Shown: piece after piece, positions 1 through 9,024 of the stretch
How the letters are laid out: each line of letters opens with the position of its first letter
How positions within the stretch are numbered: position 1 is the stretch's first letter
Source of the DNA: an uncultured Gammaproteobacteria bacterium
GTDB taxonomy: Bacteria; Pseudomonadota; Gammaproteobacteria; GCA-001735895
Direction of reading: 5' to 3'
DNA: 64,000 nt
Assembly (NCBI GenBank): GCA_913061315.1
Contig: CAJXUC010000011.1
Span: 1 to 64,000, forward strand
The notes under the pieces: model-generated
The model's database searches: none
Seen by the model: the letters and a program-made list of their open reading frames with translations, nothing else
Told to the model about the DNA's origin: nothing
Translations under genes and position numbers: made by a program

Positions 1-60
1 GTGGGATACTGGACAGATAATTAGCTTTAAGCTACATCAAGGCTGCATCATTACAAAGCC

Positions 61-84
61 GACTGCCATCCTTGGCAGTCTTTT
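61..84 (+). terminator. Intrinsic terminator, possibly bidirectional
   Basis: A perfect 8-bp stem (GACTGCCA/TGGCAGTC, loop TCCT) is followed on the plus strand by TTTT. Read on the minus strand it follows the comE stop and is trailed by a weaker GGCTTTG. It probably ends a plus-strand gene lying left of the window and may also end the comDE transcript. Confidence 0.6.
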
Positions 85-122
85 AAGTATTTTTAAAAAT
101 GTTAATAGCATTGAGCCTTAAG

Positions 123-686
123 TTACGTATTACGTGCCTCTACTTCTTTCATAAAGCGTTCTCGAATGACGACAGGATCCATTGTTATTACTGGAACTTT
201 TATATTACCCGACATACATTTACAGACAATAATTGTCATCTCGTTACTATCTAACGCCGCTTGCATGGTAACTGCAGCATCTTCTGCTTGGCATTCAACT
301 ACGTTTTCACAACCGCAAGCTGCAGCTACTGCTGACAATGAAGTTTTTTTCCCTGCATAGGTTGGTTGATCTCCAGTTGAACCATAGCTACCATTATCAA
401 TAATTAGTAATATGAAATTATTAGCAACATTATTAGCAATCGTCGGTAAAGTTCCAAAATTGGTTAGGACAGAACCGTCACCATCAATAGATATTACTTT
501 GCCCTTTTGAGCTAAGGCTAAGCCGAGACCTATTGAAGAAGATAAACCCATTGTTCCAAGCATGTAAAAATTACTCGGTTGATCATCAAGCAAATGTAAC
601 TCTTGGCTAGGTAAACCGATATTACAAATTATTAAATGATCGGATATGACGGGTATCAATTGTTTTATTACTTCAGAGCGAATCAT
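123..686 (-). CDS. comE: Sulfopyruvate decarboxylase, beta subunit (ComE-like)
   Basis: Thiamine-diphosphate-binding half of a two-subunit decarboxylase that converts 3-sulfopyruvate to sulfoacetaldehyde and CO2. The TPP/Mg motif is visible as GDGS at residues 69-72, followed by IIDNGSYG at 95-102. With the start at 686 the protein is 187 aa, about the size of archaeal ComE. An upstream in-frame ATG at 704 is unlikely because the Shine-Dalgarno GGAAGGG overlaps it and is correctly spaced for 686. It begins just after the comD stop, so the two genes are co-transcribed. Phosphonopyruvate decarboxylase is homologous and cannot be excluded by sequence, but the adjacent DHPS genes favour the sulfonate substrate. 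Confidence 0.8.
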   Translation of the reverse strand: MIRSEVIKQLIPVISDHLIICNIGLPSQELHLLDDQPSNFYMLGTMGLSSSIGLGLALAQKGKVISIDGDGSVLTNFGTLPTIANNVANNFILLIIDNGSYGSTGDQPTYAGKKTSLSAVAAACGCENVVECQAEDAAVTMQAALDSNEMTIIVCKCMSGNIKVPVITMDPVVIRERFMKEVEARNT

Positions 687-688
687 TA

Positions 689-1186
689 TTAATATCCCTT
701 CCAAAAGGTTGCATCAGTTAGGATAGCAACAGGTTTATTGCACATAAATGTATAGGCTAATATTGCATTGAGTTCACCCACATCTTTTTCATCATGAAAA
801 TGATAAGTAGGAATGTTAAGTTGAGCGAGTAAAGCTTTAGTGTGAACCGCCATTTCTACCTGACAAGCAACGGGTTCCCCAAGCTCGCCACGGTAACTGA
901 TTAGCATGGGTAATGGCATACGGTAATATTGAGTTAACGTCACTAAGGTATTAATAGTGACGCCAATAGCGGTGTTTTGCATAATAATGGCTGAACGTTT
1001 CCCACCCATATAAGCACCCGCACAAAGTCCAATGCCTTCGTCTTCTTTGTTTGATGGGATATGGAATATATCCTTGCTGGTCTCTATATTGTCGATCACG
1101 CCTGCTAATTGTTTACAGGGCACAGTGGTAACAAATTCAATATTATTGTTAACGAAGTCTTCCACTATTTTTGAGCTTATTGACAT
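689..1186 (-). CDS. comD: Sulfopyruvate decarboxylase, alpha subunit (ComD-like)
   Basis: N-terminal (PYR) half of the TPP-dependent decarboxylase. The segment NKEDEGIGLCAGA (residues 47-59) carries the Glu that activates the cofactor in this family. Length is 165 aa, matching free-standing ComD rather than the fused ComDE proteins of some roseobacters. The start at 1186 is chosen because AGGGAG sits 8 nt upstream; a longer in-frame start at 1216 lacks this. The pair lies divergently from hpsNOP with the LacI gene between, on the same strand as the LacI gene. Its substrate sulfopyruvate would come from sulfolactate, the product of HpsN; the needed sulfolactate dehydrogenase and the downstream Xsc are not in the window. 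Confidence 0.8.
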   Translation of the reverse strand: MSISSKIVEDFVNNNIEFVTTVPCKQLAGVIDNIETSKDIFHIPSNKEDEGIGLCAGAYMGGKRSAIIMQNTAIGVTINTLVTLTQYYRMPLPMLISYRGELGEPVACQVEMAVHTKALLAQLNIPTYHFHDEKDVGELNAILAYTFMCNKPVAILTDATFWKGY

Positions 1187-1340
1187 GGTTTTTCTCCCTA
1201 TTTGTCTTGTACACAACTTTATTTTCTTCTATAGAAATATTTAACTCAATCTATATTTATTTTAAACTTAGTAAAATATAATTTAAGTTTCTTAAATTAT
1301 TAGTATTGAATTATTGAATATTTATTGAATTAAGACTTGA

Positions 1341-2360
1341 TCAAAATGCGTTTCCAAGAGATTGGCGTAAAACAATTTCTATCTCTAGCTCGAGACTTTG
1401 ACAGTCCTGTTTACCATTAAGAATGTCGAGTAATAACTTTGCTGATGACTTGCCCATACGCCTGTGGGGAACGTGGACTGTCGTTAATTTTGGCTGCACA
1501 ACTTCGGCCAGATCAATATCATCAAATCCAGTCACTGAAACGTCGTAAGGTACTTTTATACCCATTTCGTTTGCTCTAGTAATAGCCCCCGTTGCGAGTA
1601 CATCGTTACCACACATAATGACGGTGGGACGGGGTTTGCGGGTCATAAAATCTTCAAACGCATCTGCTCCACTTTTTAATGAATAGGTTGTTGAAATAAT
1701 GGCTAGATTTAATTCGGATATGCCTGAACTTTTCATAGCGTCGCGAACACCATTAAGACGATCGAGGGCGCGGTCATTAAATTCAGTATGTCCTGTAATC
1801 ACAGCAATACGCTTATGACCAAATTTCAAAATTTCGTTGGTTATTTTGGATCCAGCTTTTCGATTATCAAACCCAACATTGAAGGAGTTAGAGTCTTCTC
1901 GATAATTCCATGTCACTACGTAGGGTATTTGTCTGCGCTGTAAAAAGTCATAGGTTTTAATGGGTCTCGCATGTCCTATTAATAATAGACCGTCTGCGCC
2001 TTGACTTATGAGGCTTCGAATCTGTTGAAATTCTCTTTCTGGATCGTACCCTGAACTTGCTATTAAAAGGGTGACATTATTCTGAGCTAAGGTTTCTTGA
2101 AAAGCCTGAATTCCACGTGCAAAAATGGCATTATCGATAGTGGGAATAATCGCACCAACGGTATTTGATCGATTTGAGGCCAGCGTCCGTCCGCCAAAGT
2201 GGGGTGTGTATCCCAACTCTTCTACTATCTCCAAAACTCTATCGCGCGTTGTTTCAATAACTTTATCAGGTGTATTAAAACATCTAGAAACAGTGGCTGT
2301 GGATACTTTAGCCATTCTGGCTACATCTTGTAGTGTAGGTGCCGAACTTCTTTTATTCAT
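1341..2360 (-). CDS. LacI/GalR-family transcriptional regulator
   Basis: An N-terminal LacI-type helix-turn-helix (TLQDVARMAKVSTATVSRCF, about residues 9-28) with hinge is followed by a periplasmic-binding-protein-like effector domain. Length (339 aa) is typical. The ATG at 2360 is preferred over a TTG at 2366; neither has a strong ribosome binding site. The gene is divergent from hpsN, and the intergenic region carries three palindromes of the LacI-family type. I infer that it represses the hps genes, and perhaps itself and comDE, until DHPS or a pathway intermediate binds. The effector is not visible from sequence. Confidence 0.85.
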   Translation of the reverse strand: MNKRSSAPTLQDVARMAKVSTATVSRCFNTPDKVIETTRDRVLEIVEELGYTPHFGGRTLASNRSNTVGAIIPTIDNAIFARGIQAFQETLAQNNVTLLIASSGYDPEREFQQIRSLISQGADGLLLIGHARPIKTYDFLQRRQIPYVVTWNYREDSNSFNVGFDNRKAGSKITNEILKFGHKRIAVITGHTEFNDRALDRLNGVRDAMKSSGISELNLAIISTTYSLKSGADAFEDFMTRKPRPTVIMCGNDVLATGAITRANEMGIKVPYDVSVTGFDDIDLAEVVQPKLTTVHVPHRRMGKSSAKLLLDILNGKQDCQSLELEIEIVLRQSLGNAF

Positions 2361-2438
2361 TGTCAATTATTAACCAGTCAATACCAATGCCAAAGCCTAA
2401 TCGAATAGAATCAGGATACGTTCATTGTCTATCTTACA

Positions 2439-2494
2439 TGTAAGCGCTTGCATTGCCTAATGTAAGCGCTTACACTTGACTAAAAGCGCTTACT
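2439..2494. promoter_or_regulatory. Three phased LacI-family operators
   Basis: TGTAAGCGCTTGCA (2439-2452), the perfect palindrome TGTAAGCGCTTACA (2461-2474) and TAAAAGCGCTTACT (2481-2494) share an AAGCGCTT core. Their centres are 22 and 20 bp apart, about two helical turns each, so bound dimers would lie on one face. TTGACT at 2476-2481 could be a -35 element for hpsN with the third operator downstream of it; no good -10 was found. Confidence 0.75.
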
Positions 2495-2597
2495 TTGTAC
2501 TGCCCTCTGTAGTGCTACTGTTGGCCTTTATTCCGAGTTACCATTTTGGGGGCTCTACAAATTGAATTTTATAATTTCTTTATTGAGGTAGTTTGAT

Positions 2598-3899
2598 ATG
2601 ACCATAGAGTTTTTGAAAAAAGCAGACAAATCATCAACAACAGGGGAAGACGATACGCGTAAAATTGTGACCCAAATGTTGTCTGACATTGAGGCAGGGG
2701 GTGAAGAGAAAGCCATTGAATATGCAACAAAACTAGACAATTACACGGGTAATATTGTTGTTAATGCGGAAGAAATTGAAGCCGCTTCAGCTAAACTATC
2801 GCAGCAAGTCAAAGATGACATCCAATTTGCTTACGATAGAATACGCGGTTTTGCCGAAAAGCAACGAGCCGCTTTGGTTGATTTCGAAGTCGAGCTTTCC
2901 CCTGGACTCTTTGCTGGTCAAAAACAAATACCGGTTCAAACTGCGGGCTGTTATGTGCCTGGTGGACGTTACTCACACGTTGCCTCTGCCATTATGTCGG
3001 TAGCAACGGCTAAAGCTGCGGGTGTGGATCATGTCATCGCTTGCTCACCACCAAAACCGGGGGAAGGTGTTAATCCGGCTATTATTTATACAGCTAATTT
3101 ATGTGGTGCAGATACTATACTCGCCCTGGGCGGGGTGCAGGGAATTGCCGCCATGGCGTTTGGCTTATTTACCGGACATGCGGCAGATATTTTAGTGGGT
3201 CCTGGTAACAAATTTGTTGCCGAGGCAAAACGTATGCTATTTGGTCGAGTGGGCATTGATTTGTTTGCAGGTCCTACTGAGATTGCCATTATTGCGGATA
3301 AAACAGCCGATCCGATGATTGTAGTGAGCGATCTGGTTGGGCAGGCAGAACATGGTCTAGATTCACCTTGTTGGCTGTTTACTTCAGATCGTGAACTGGG
3401 TAATAAAGTACTTGAATTGATGCCTGAATTTATTGAAAAACTACCTGAAACTGCCCGTATTGCCGCAGAAGCATCGTGGCGCGATTATGGAGAAGTGATT
3501 CTCTGTTCAGACCGTGAAGCAATGGCTCAAATCAGTGACCAGTACGCCGCTGAGCATCTTGAGGTTCAAACTGAAGACTTGGATTGGTGGGTTAATCGCT
3601 TACGCAATTATGGTTCATTGTTTGTTGGTGAAGAAACAACCGTTGCTTTTGGAGACAAATGTTCGGGTACCAATCATATACTGCCAACAAAGGGTGCCGG
3701 CCGCTACACCGGTGGTTTGTCCGCGGGTAAATTCATTAAGACTGTCACTACTCAACGGATGAGCCGTGAAGCGAATAGAGAAGTTGCCGCTGCTGCTGCC
3801 AGAATTTCTCGCCTAGAAGGCATGGAAGCACATGCCCGTACTGGTGATGATCGACTTTTAAAGTACTTCCCGAATGAAACATTCAATTTAAAGCCCTAA
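2598..3899 (+). CDS. hpsN: Sulfopropanediol dehydrogenase (HpsN, histidinol dehydrogenase family)
   Basis: Predicted to oxidise (R)-2,3-dihydroxypropane-1-sulfonate to (R)-sulfolactate with NAD+ in two steps. The histidinol dehydrogenase fold is clear: zinc ligands Q249, H252, D353 and H412, and the catalytic pair E319-H320 (AEHLEV). It is 433 aa, in the family range. Nothing else here belongs to histidine biosynthesis, and the following SDR and zinc alcohol dehydrogenase reproduce the known hpsN-hpsO-hpsP set, which argues for HpsN over HisD. GAGGT lies 7 nt before the ATG. First gene of the operon behind the three operators. Confidence 0.88.
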   Translation: MTIEFLKKADKSSTTGEDDTRKIVTQMLSDIEAGGEEKAIEYATKLDNYTGNIVVNAEEIEAASAKLSQQVKDDIQFAYDRIRGFAEKQRAALVDFEVELSPGLFAGQKQIPVQTAGCYVPGGRYSHVASAIMSVATAKAAGVDHVIACSPPKPGEGVNPAIIYTANLCGADTILALGGVQGIAAMAFGLFTGHAADILVGPGNKFVAEAKRMLFGRVGIDLFAGPTEIAIIADKTADPMIVVSDLVGQAEHGLDSPCWLFTSDRELGNKVLELMPEFIEKLPETARIAAEASWRDYGEVILCSDREAMAQISDQYAAEHLEVQTEDLDWWVNRLRNYGSLFVGEETTVAFGDKCSGTNHILPTKGAGRYTGGLSAGKFIKTVTTQRMSREANREVAAAAARISRLEGMEAHARTGDDRLLKYFPNETFNLKP

Positions 3900-3933
3900 A
3901 GCCAGTTATTGCATGTTACCTGATCATTAAAAA

Positions 3934-4180
3934 CTGCTCGCTGATATTGAAAATGAAATTACTGAGGTTGCAAAAGATTAAGATGGCTAATCGAATCGAT
4001 CTTGTAAAAGACACTGAAATTGTCCTGCTCAGCGGTCATCCTGGCAAAACAATTACTTATTATGCCAAGAAAATCTTAGCAGACTGTATTATTGTTGAAT
4101 CTCATAGGTCAGAGGTTAAAGACCTCTTTCTTGGTTCAACAGCGACTCGCATCATGCGCTTTACACCTTGTTCCGTGTAG
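3934..4180 (+). pseudogene. Universal stress protein remnant
   Basis: The C-terminal half of a UspA-fold protein is recognisable: SGHPGKTITYYAKKILADCI, then ESHRSEVKDLFLG and STATRIMRFTPCSV, the ATP-binding G-x9-G(S/T) end of the family. It stops right after CSV, without the usual final LVVR. Upstream, another frame reads LLADIENEITEVAKD, which resembles the preceding USP helix, so a frameshift lies near 3975; the first half of the domain is absent. A 77-aa ORF from TTG 3947 remains open, so a small protein is possible, but a decayed gene within the hps operon is more likely. Confidence 0.6.
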
Positions 4181-4212
4181 GTGCTCCGTAAACAAACGAC
4201 CTAGGTCATTTT

Positions 4213-4974
4213 ATGAAATCCATTTTCGATCTGTCCGGTAAAGTGGCATTGGTAACCGGTGCTAGTTCTGGTATCGGTCAACGTCAGGCATATGCACTCG
4301 CAATGGCTGGTGCCTCTGTCATTTTACTTGGTCGACGTGAGGATCAATTGGCACTAACCGTTTCTGCAATAGAGGCTAGCAAGGGCCAAGCGGTCATGCT
4401 CAAGGCTGACTTGACTGATAGAAGTTCGTTACGTGAAATTGCTGAGCGATCCGCTGAACCATTTGGGGCTGTCGATATTTTGATCAATGCAGCTGGTGTT
4501 AACTTACGTCAACCAGTGGATGAAATTACGCTAGAAAGTTGGGATGAGACACTTAACTTGAACCTCTCAACTCCATTTTTTTTGGCGCGTGAACTGGTAC
4601 CTAGCATGCAAGCCAAGTCTTGGGGACGAGTCATCAATATTGCTTCGTTACAATCCTCTCGGGCCTTTGCAAATGGCATGGCTTATGGTGCTTCGAAAGG
4701 AGGTATCGCACAGCTAACCCGAGCGATGGCCGAAGCTTGGTCATCAACGGGGATTAATTGTAATGCCATTGCCCCAGGATTTTTTCCAACAGGTTTAACG
4801 GCACCGGTTTATGACAATCCGGAAATGTTAGATAAGTTGGCTGCTCAGACAGCCATTGGTCGTAATGGTGAACTTCAGGATCTTGATGGCCTTACAACCT
4901 TTTTGGCTGCTACCGCTTCAGATTATATTACTGGCCAAGTTATTCACCTCGACGGTGGTTTCACCGCTAAATAG
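4213..4974 (+). CDS. hpsO: SDR-family DHPS 2-dehydrogenase (HpsO-like)
   Basis: Classical short-chain dehydrogenase of 253 aa: TGASSGIG at residues 15-22 binds NAD(P), NAAG is at 92-95, and the catalytic residues are S145, Y158 and K162 (YGASK). The C-terminus ends in the common QVIHLDGGF motif. In the described DHPS pathway HpsO and HpsP interconvert the DHPS enantiomers through the 2-keto compound so that HpsN receives the R form. This role is assigned by position between hpsN and hpsP; sequence alone says only SDR. The stop is 9 nt before the next start. Confidence 0.75.
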   Translation: MKSIFDLSGKVALVTGASSGIGQRQAYALAMAGASVILLGRREDQLALTVSAIEASKGQAVMLKADLTDRSSLREIAERSAEPFGAVDILINAAGVNLRQPVDEITLESWDETLNLNLSTPFFLARELVPSMQAKSWGRVINIASLQSSRAFANGMAYGASKGGIAQLTRAMAEAWSSTGINCNAIAPGFFPTGLTAPVYDNPEMLDKLAAQTAIGRNGELQDLDGLTTFLAATASDYITGQVIHLDGGFTAK

Positions 4975-4983
4975 GACAAAATT

Positions 4984-5976
4984 ATGAAAGCACTCGTTTA
5001 TACAAACACACTTGAACTGCAGTACAGGGACGAACCAAAACCGACGCCTGTCAGTGGTGAAGCACTGGTTCAAATCGAGGCAGTGGGAATATGTGGTTCT
5101 GATATGCATGCCTATCATGGTCACGACGCTCGTCGTGTGCCACCGTTGATCCTTGGGCATGAAGCGGTTGGTGTTGTTCAAAACGGCCTTCAGAAAGGCA
5201 AACGGGTGGTGTTGAATCCGCTCATTACCTGTGGTCATTGCAATCATTGTCAAGGTGGAAGATCCAATCTGTGCGCTGAGCGAGAACTGATTGGCATGCG
5301 CCGAGCTGGGGCTTTTGCCGAGTACATTAATATACCCGAGCGCAACCTTCTTGATATACCGCAAGATATGGATTCGACTGTAGCCAGCCTTACCGAACCT
5401 GCTGCCACCTCATTACATGCTGTTTATTTGGCAGAAAAAATACTGCATCGGCCCCTTTCAGAGTGTCGAGCCTTGGTATTAGGGGGAGGATCAATTGGTG
5501 TATTTGCTGCATTAATGTTAAAGCACAAAGGCTGTAAAGCTATTTATTTGGGTGATACCAATGCGTTAAGAAGAGAAACTGCAGACAAGTTAGGTTGTGC
5601 GACTGTTTATGACCCATTGGGTAGTAATTTGCCCGAAGCCGGCAGCTTTGATCTGGTTATTGATGCTGTGGGCAGTGGTCGAACTCGTGCTGCATCTTGC
5701 GAGATGGTTGCCAGTGGTGGTGTTATCTCTCATGTAGGCCTACAGGATAATGAGCCAGGGCTTGATACACGGCGTTTAACGCTGGATGAAATTACTTTTC
5801 TGGGGAATTACACCTATAGCGTAGTCGATCTTAAAGCCGCTATTGATTTGTTATATAGCGGTGCGTTGGGTTCGCTCAATTGGGTTGACACACGGCCCCT
5901 ATCTGATGGTGCAGCAGCTTTTGGTGAAATTCATGAGGGCAAGGCGGGTTCTCCAAAGATTGTTCTCAGACCCTGA
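4984..5976 (+). CDS. hpsP: Zinc-dependent alcohol dehydrogenase (HpsP-like)
   Basis: Medium-chain dehydrogenase of 330 aa. Catalytic zinc residues C37 (GICGSD) and H59-E60 (LGHEAVG) and the structural zinc cysteines C83, C86, C89 and C97 are all present. A Rossmann motif LVLGGGSIGVFAAL is near residue 158. It resembles sorbitol and threonine dehydrogenases. As the third gene behind hpsN and an SDR it fits HpsP, the partner of HpsO in DHPS isomer interconversion. It ends convergently with the next gene; no intrinsic terminator is obvious between them. Confidence 0.75.
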   Translation: MKALVYTNTLELQYRDEPKPTPVSGEALVQIEAVGICGSDMHAYHGHDARRVPPLILGHEAVGVVQNGLQKGKRVVLNPLITCGHCNHCQGGRSNLCAERELIGMRRAGAFAEYINIPERNLLDIPQDMDSTVASLTEPAATSLHAVYLAEKILHRPLSECRALVLGGGSIGVFAALMLKHKGCKAIYLGDTNALRRETADKLGCATVYDPLGSNLPEAGSFDLVIDAVGSGRTRAASCEMVASGGVISHVGLQDNEPGLDTRRLTLDEITFLGNYTYSVVDLKAAIDLLYSGALGSLNWVDTRPLSDGAAAFGEIHEGKAGSPKIVLRP

Positions 5977-6131
5977 GTTAGTGACAAACGGAAGATCAAT
6001 AGCGCTGTGTAGTAATTTTAACGTACCTGATCATGGCTATGGATTAAGACTTAAAGTCCAGACGGTTATTGGCTTGGTTTTTATGCAAATTATTTTATCG
6101 AATGACTCCAAATAATGCTGGAATAGAAAAA

Positions 6132-6944
6132 TTAGTCGTATTGGCTCTGATAAAGTAATGGAAACTCATCACCCTTTAACGGATCTCCATGCTGCAAAGT
6201 GACCTGGTTAAAAGGGGGAGAGGTAACAATATCTTGTTTGCGTACGAAGCGGGCGTCGTCGCCCACTAACCTAAGAGAAAACGCTCTTCTTTGACTGCTA
6301 GTGCTGTGATTAGCGGGTGCGCCATGCAGTGTCCGGTAATCAAATGCAACGGCATCGCCAGGCATTAAGTCCCAACCAATAATATTGTAGTCATCTCTAT
6401 TGGCACTGATGTCAGGGATGTCTTCAAGAGCATCACTTTCGTTTAATGGTTGCCCATTAAAACGTTGAGGACGGTAAGATTTACCCCATTGATGCGACCC
6501 TGAAACAAACTCCAAGGTTCGCTTTCTTGGCACCTCGTCCAAAGGGATCCATAGACTGACAGTTTTAGGACCGTCAACGCAATAATAGGGCATATCATGA
6601 TGCCATGGTGTCGCAAGGCTGGTCTGGGCTTCTTTAACTAAAATATGCTCGTGGAAAAGCTGAACCTTTTTACTATTCATCAAATTGGCCCCAATTTCTG
6701 CAGCGAGGGAATTGAAAATAAAGTCACGATACTGAGGGATTCGTTGCCAGCTGCAGTAATCAACAAAAAACCGTCCGCCGCCGTCGTCACTTTGATAGAT
6801 TCTTGCGTTAGGATTTGGATTGGCTATGTTGGCAGCAATACCATCGCGAAGCGTCTCTACCCAGTCTACAAAAAAGCCGCGTAGAACCGTAGCACCTTCG
6901 TTCTGAAATTGTAGTAAAGTGTTAGGATCAAGTTCCAATTTCAT
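6132..6944 (-). CDS. Phytanoyl-CoA dioxygenase (PhyH) family oxygenase
   Basis: Fe(II)/2-oxoglutarate-dependent oxygenase fold of 270 aa. The metal triad is visible as H115-x-D117 (WHHDMPY) and H207 (LHGAP), with an Arg near 220 placed to bind 2-oxoglutarate. The ATG at 6944 is chosen because AGGAG lies 6 nt upstream; a start at 6989 would add an unconvincing N-terminus. The substrate is unknown: marine relatives act on lipids, ectoine-like solutes and phosphonates. It points toward hpsNOP and need not belong to that pathway. Confidence 0.8.
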   Translation of the reverse strand: MKLELDPNTLLQFQNEGATVLRGFFVDWVETLRDGIAANIANPNPNARIYQSDDGGGRFFVDYCSWQRIPQYRDFIFNSLAAEIGANLMNSKKVQLFHEHILVKEAQTSLATPWHHDMPYYCVDGPKTVSLWIPLDEVPRKRTLEFVSGSHQWGKSYRPQRFNGQPLNESDALEDIPDISANRDDYNIIGWDLMPGDAVAFDYRTLHGAPANHSTSSQRRAFSLRLVGDDARFVRKQDIVTSPPFNQVTLQHGDPLKGDEFPLLYQSQYD

Positions 6945-7388
6945 TTTATGCTCCTGATCAACTACATTAATTCGTAAACGCATTAACAATTAAAATGCTT
7001 TGTAAAATTTGTATTACTAATAGTCTACACCAAAATAAATGACGAATCGTAGTGATATGAAAAAGTATTTAATGCGATTGTGATCAGGTATAAAACACGA
7101 GAAAGGTTTAAATTTAGTGTTATCAAACTGAATTTCAAGTTCAACTGCCTAGTTTAGAGGTGTTGCATGAGTTTGAATAAGAGGTTATTTAGCAAATAAA
7201 AGGGATCACATCACATAATTGTGTGGCTAATTCCTAATCCGTGATGGTATGAATTGATCAGTGAAATGTCGCTAGTTTTATTAATCAGCAATGATTGAAT
7301 TCAATTTTAAGCATTATCAAACAGCCGAACTGTATAAAGTTGGTGTGAGAATTTTTGAGAACAGTCAAAAACCCATAATGAGGTTCGA
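6945..7388. other. Intergenic region between PhyH-family gene and glpK
   Basis: AT-rich spacer between divergent genes, so it must hold both promoters. I see no convincing -35/-10 pair, operator palindrome, RNA gene or open frame. GAGG lies 5 nt before the glpK start. Confidence 0.5.
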
Positions 7389-8873
7389 ATGAAGCAATAC
7401 CTACTTAGCATTGACCAAGGCACAACGAGTACGCGAGCCATGTTATTTGATGAAAATGGCAAGGCTTGCTATACAGTGCAAAAAGAATTTACTCAATATT
7501 TTCCCCATGATGGCTGGGTAGAGCATGATCCTGAAGAGATTTGGTCAACCACACTATCAGTGGTTATAGACGCCTTGTCAAAAGCCAAGCAAGATGATGT
7601 TTCTGTTGCCGCAATAGGCATTACAAATCAACGTGAAACCACAGTGATTTGGAATCGAGCGACCGGTAAACCTATATATAACGCCATCGTATGGCAAGAT
7701 CGAAGAACCGCTGACTATTGTGAATCTTTGCGGGCAAAGGACAAGGAATCAGTAGTAACAGCAAAAACAGGGTTACTACTAGATCCTTATTTTTCGGGCA
7801 CAAAGGTTAACTGGATTTTAAACCATGTTGATGGTGCACGAGAACAAGCCAATTTAGGAGAGCTTGCTTTTGGCACGATTGATACGTTTCTCATTTGGCG
7901 ACTGACGCAAGGCGCCGTACATGCGACTGACGCGACTAATGCGTCACGCACCATGCTTTTCAATATACATACCCAAAGTTGGGACAAAGCGCTGTTGGAT
8001 TTATTAGAAGTACCTGAGTCACTTCTAGCCGAGGTTAAAGATAGTTCTGCTGACTTTGGTGTAACGAGCCAGGCACTTTTAGGCGTAGAAATACCCATTG
8101 GTGGCGTTGCAGGTGATCAGCAAGCCGCACTGATAGGGCAGGCCTGTTTTCAACCAGGCATGATTAAAAGCACTTATGGTACGGGTTGTTTCATGATGCT
8201 CAATACAGGAAGTCAAGTGATCGAGTCAAAGAATCGTTTGTTAACAACGGTGGCCTATCGTTTAAATGGTGTTACTACCTACGCACTTGAGGGCTCAATC
8301 TTTGTTGCTGGCGCAGCAATTCAGTGGTTGCGAGACGGTATTGGTATTATTGATTCAGCCGCTGATTCTGAAAAGATGGCTGCATCTTTGGCGTCAAATG
8401 CAGGTGTTTATCTGGTGCCAGCTTTTACTGGTTTAGGCGCTCCTCACTGGGATCCGGATGCACGGGCCGCCATTTTTGGCATGACGCGTGATACCGGGCC
8501 AGCGGAACTGGTGCGAGCCACGTTAGAGTCGGTCTGCTACCAAACGTCAGACCTGCTCAACGCCATGAACGGTGATGGTCAAGCACCACTCAGTATTAGA
8601 ATTGATGGGGGTATGGTTCAGAATAACTGGCTTTGTGATTTTCTGGCAGATGTTCTGGATGTCGATGTAGAGCGACCACAAGAAACTGAAACAACCGCTT
8701 TGGGGGCGGCTTACCTCGCTGGATTACAGGTTGGCATTTTTGACTCCATTAATACTATTGCGAAAAATTGGCAGTCAGAATCCAAGTTTAAAGCGGATAT
8801 GGACGAATCAAAACGAAGTTTGTTACTAGCCAACTGGCATAAGGCCGTTCGCAAAGTTACATCTCACGATTAA
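7389..8873 (+). CDS. glpK: Glycerol kinase
   Basis: Phosphorylates glycerol to sn-glycerol 3-phosphate in the cytoplasm. FGGY-kinase features are clear: the phosphate-binding [13 protein letters not shown] at residues 9-21, the FGGY signature region [14 protein letters not shown] near 242-255, and [12 protein letters not shown] near 405. Length 494 aa is normal (E. coli 502). It stands alone: no glpD, glpF or glpR in the window. Because DHPS is a glycerol-like C3 sulfonate, proximity to hpsNOP is suggestive, but I see no direct evidence that it serves that pathway. Confidence 0.93.
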   Translation: MKQYLLSIDQGTTSTRAMLFDENGKACYTVQKEFTQYFPHDGWVEHDPEEIWSTTLSVVIDALSKAKQDDVSVAAIGITNQRETTVIWNRATGKPIYNAIVWQDRRTADYCESLRAKDKESVVTAKTGLLLDPYFSGTKVNWILNHVDGAREQANLGELAFGTIDTFLIWRLTQGAVHATDATNASRTMLFNIHTQSWDKALLDLLEVPESLLAEVKDSSADFGVTSQALLGVEIPIGGVAGDQQAALIGQACFQPGMIKSTYGTGCFMMLNTGSQVIESKNRLLTTVAYRLNGVTTYALEGSIFVAGAAIQWLRDGIGIIDSAADSEKMAASLASNAGVYLVPAFTGLGAPHWDPDARAAIFGMTRDTGPAELVRATLESVCYQTSDLLNAMNGDGQAPLSIRIDGGMVQNNWLCDFLADVLDVDVERPQETETTALGAAYLAGLQVGIFDSINTIAKNWQSESKFKADMDESKRSLLLANWHKAVRKVTSHD

Positions 8874-9024
8874 GAGAAGAGGGTTGTTGGATGAAATAAG
8901 TTGCTTATATTCGAGTGTTCTTCTTTAAATAGAAGCTCATAGCGAAAGTTTTTTATCGGCATTTCGAATTATCAGTTATATTAATAAGTGAGCTAATGCC
9001 ACTAGAGTTTCTATTGAGGTTGAT

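Noticed and set aside
2598..3899. Histidinol dehydrogenase (hisD) as the product name
   Set aside because: No his genes are nearby, and the LacI-comDE-SDR-ADH context matches the DHPS operon instead.
5843..6115. 90-aa frame overlapping the end of hpsP
   Set aside because: It is mostly a shadow of hpsP in another frame; the non-overlapping part has no family similarity I can see.
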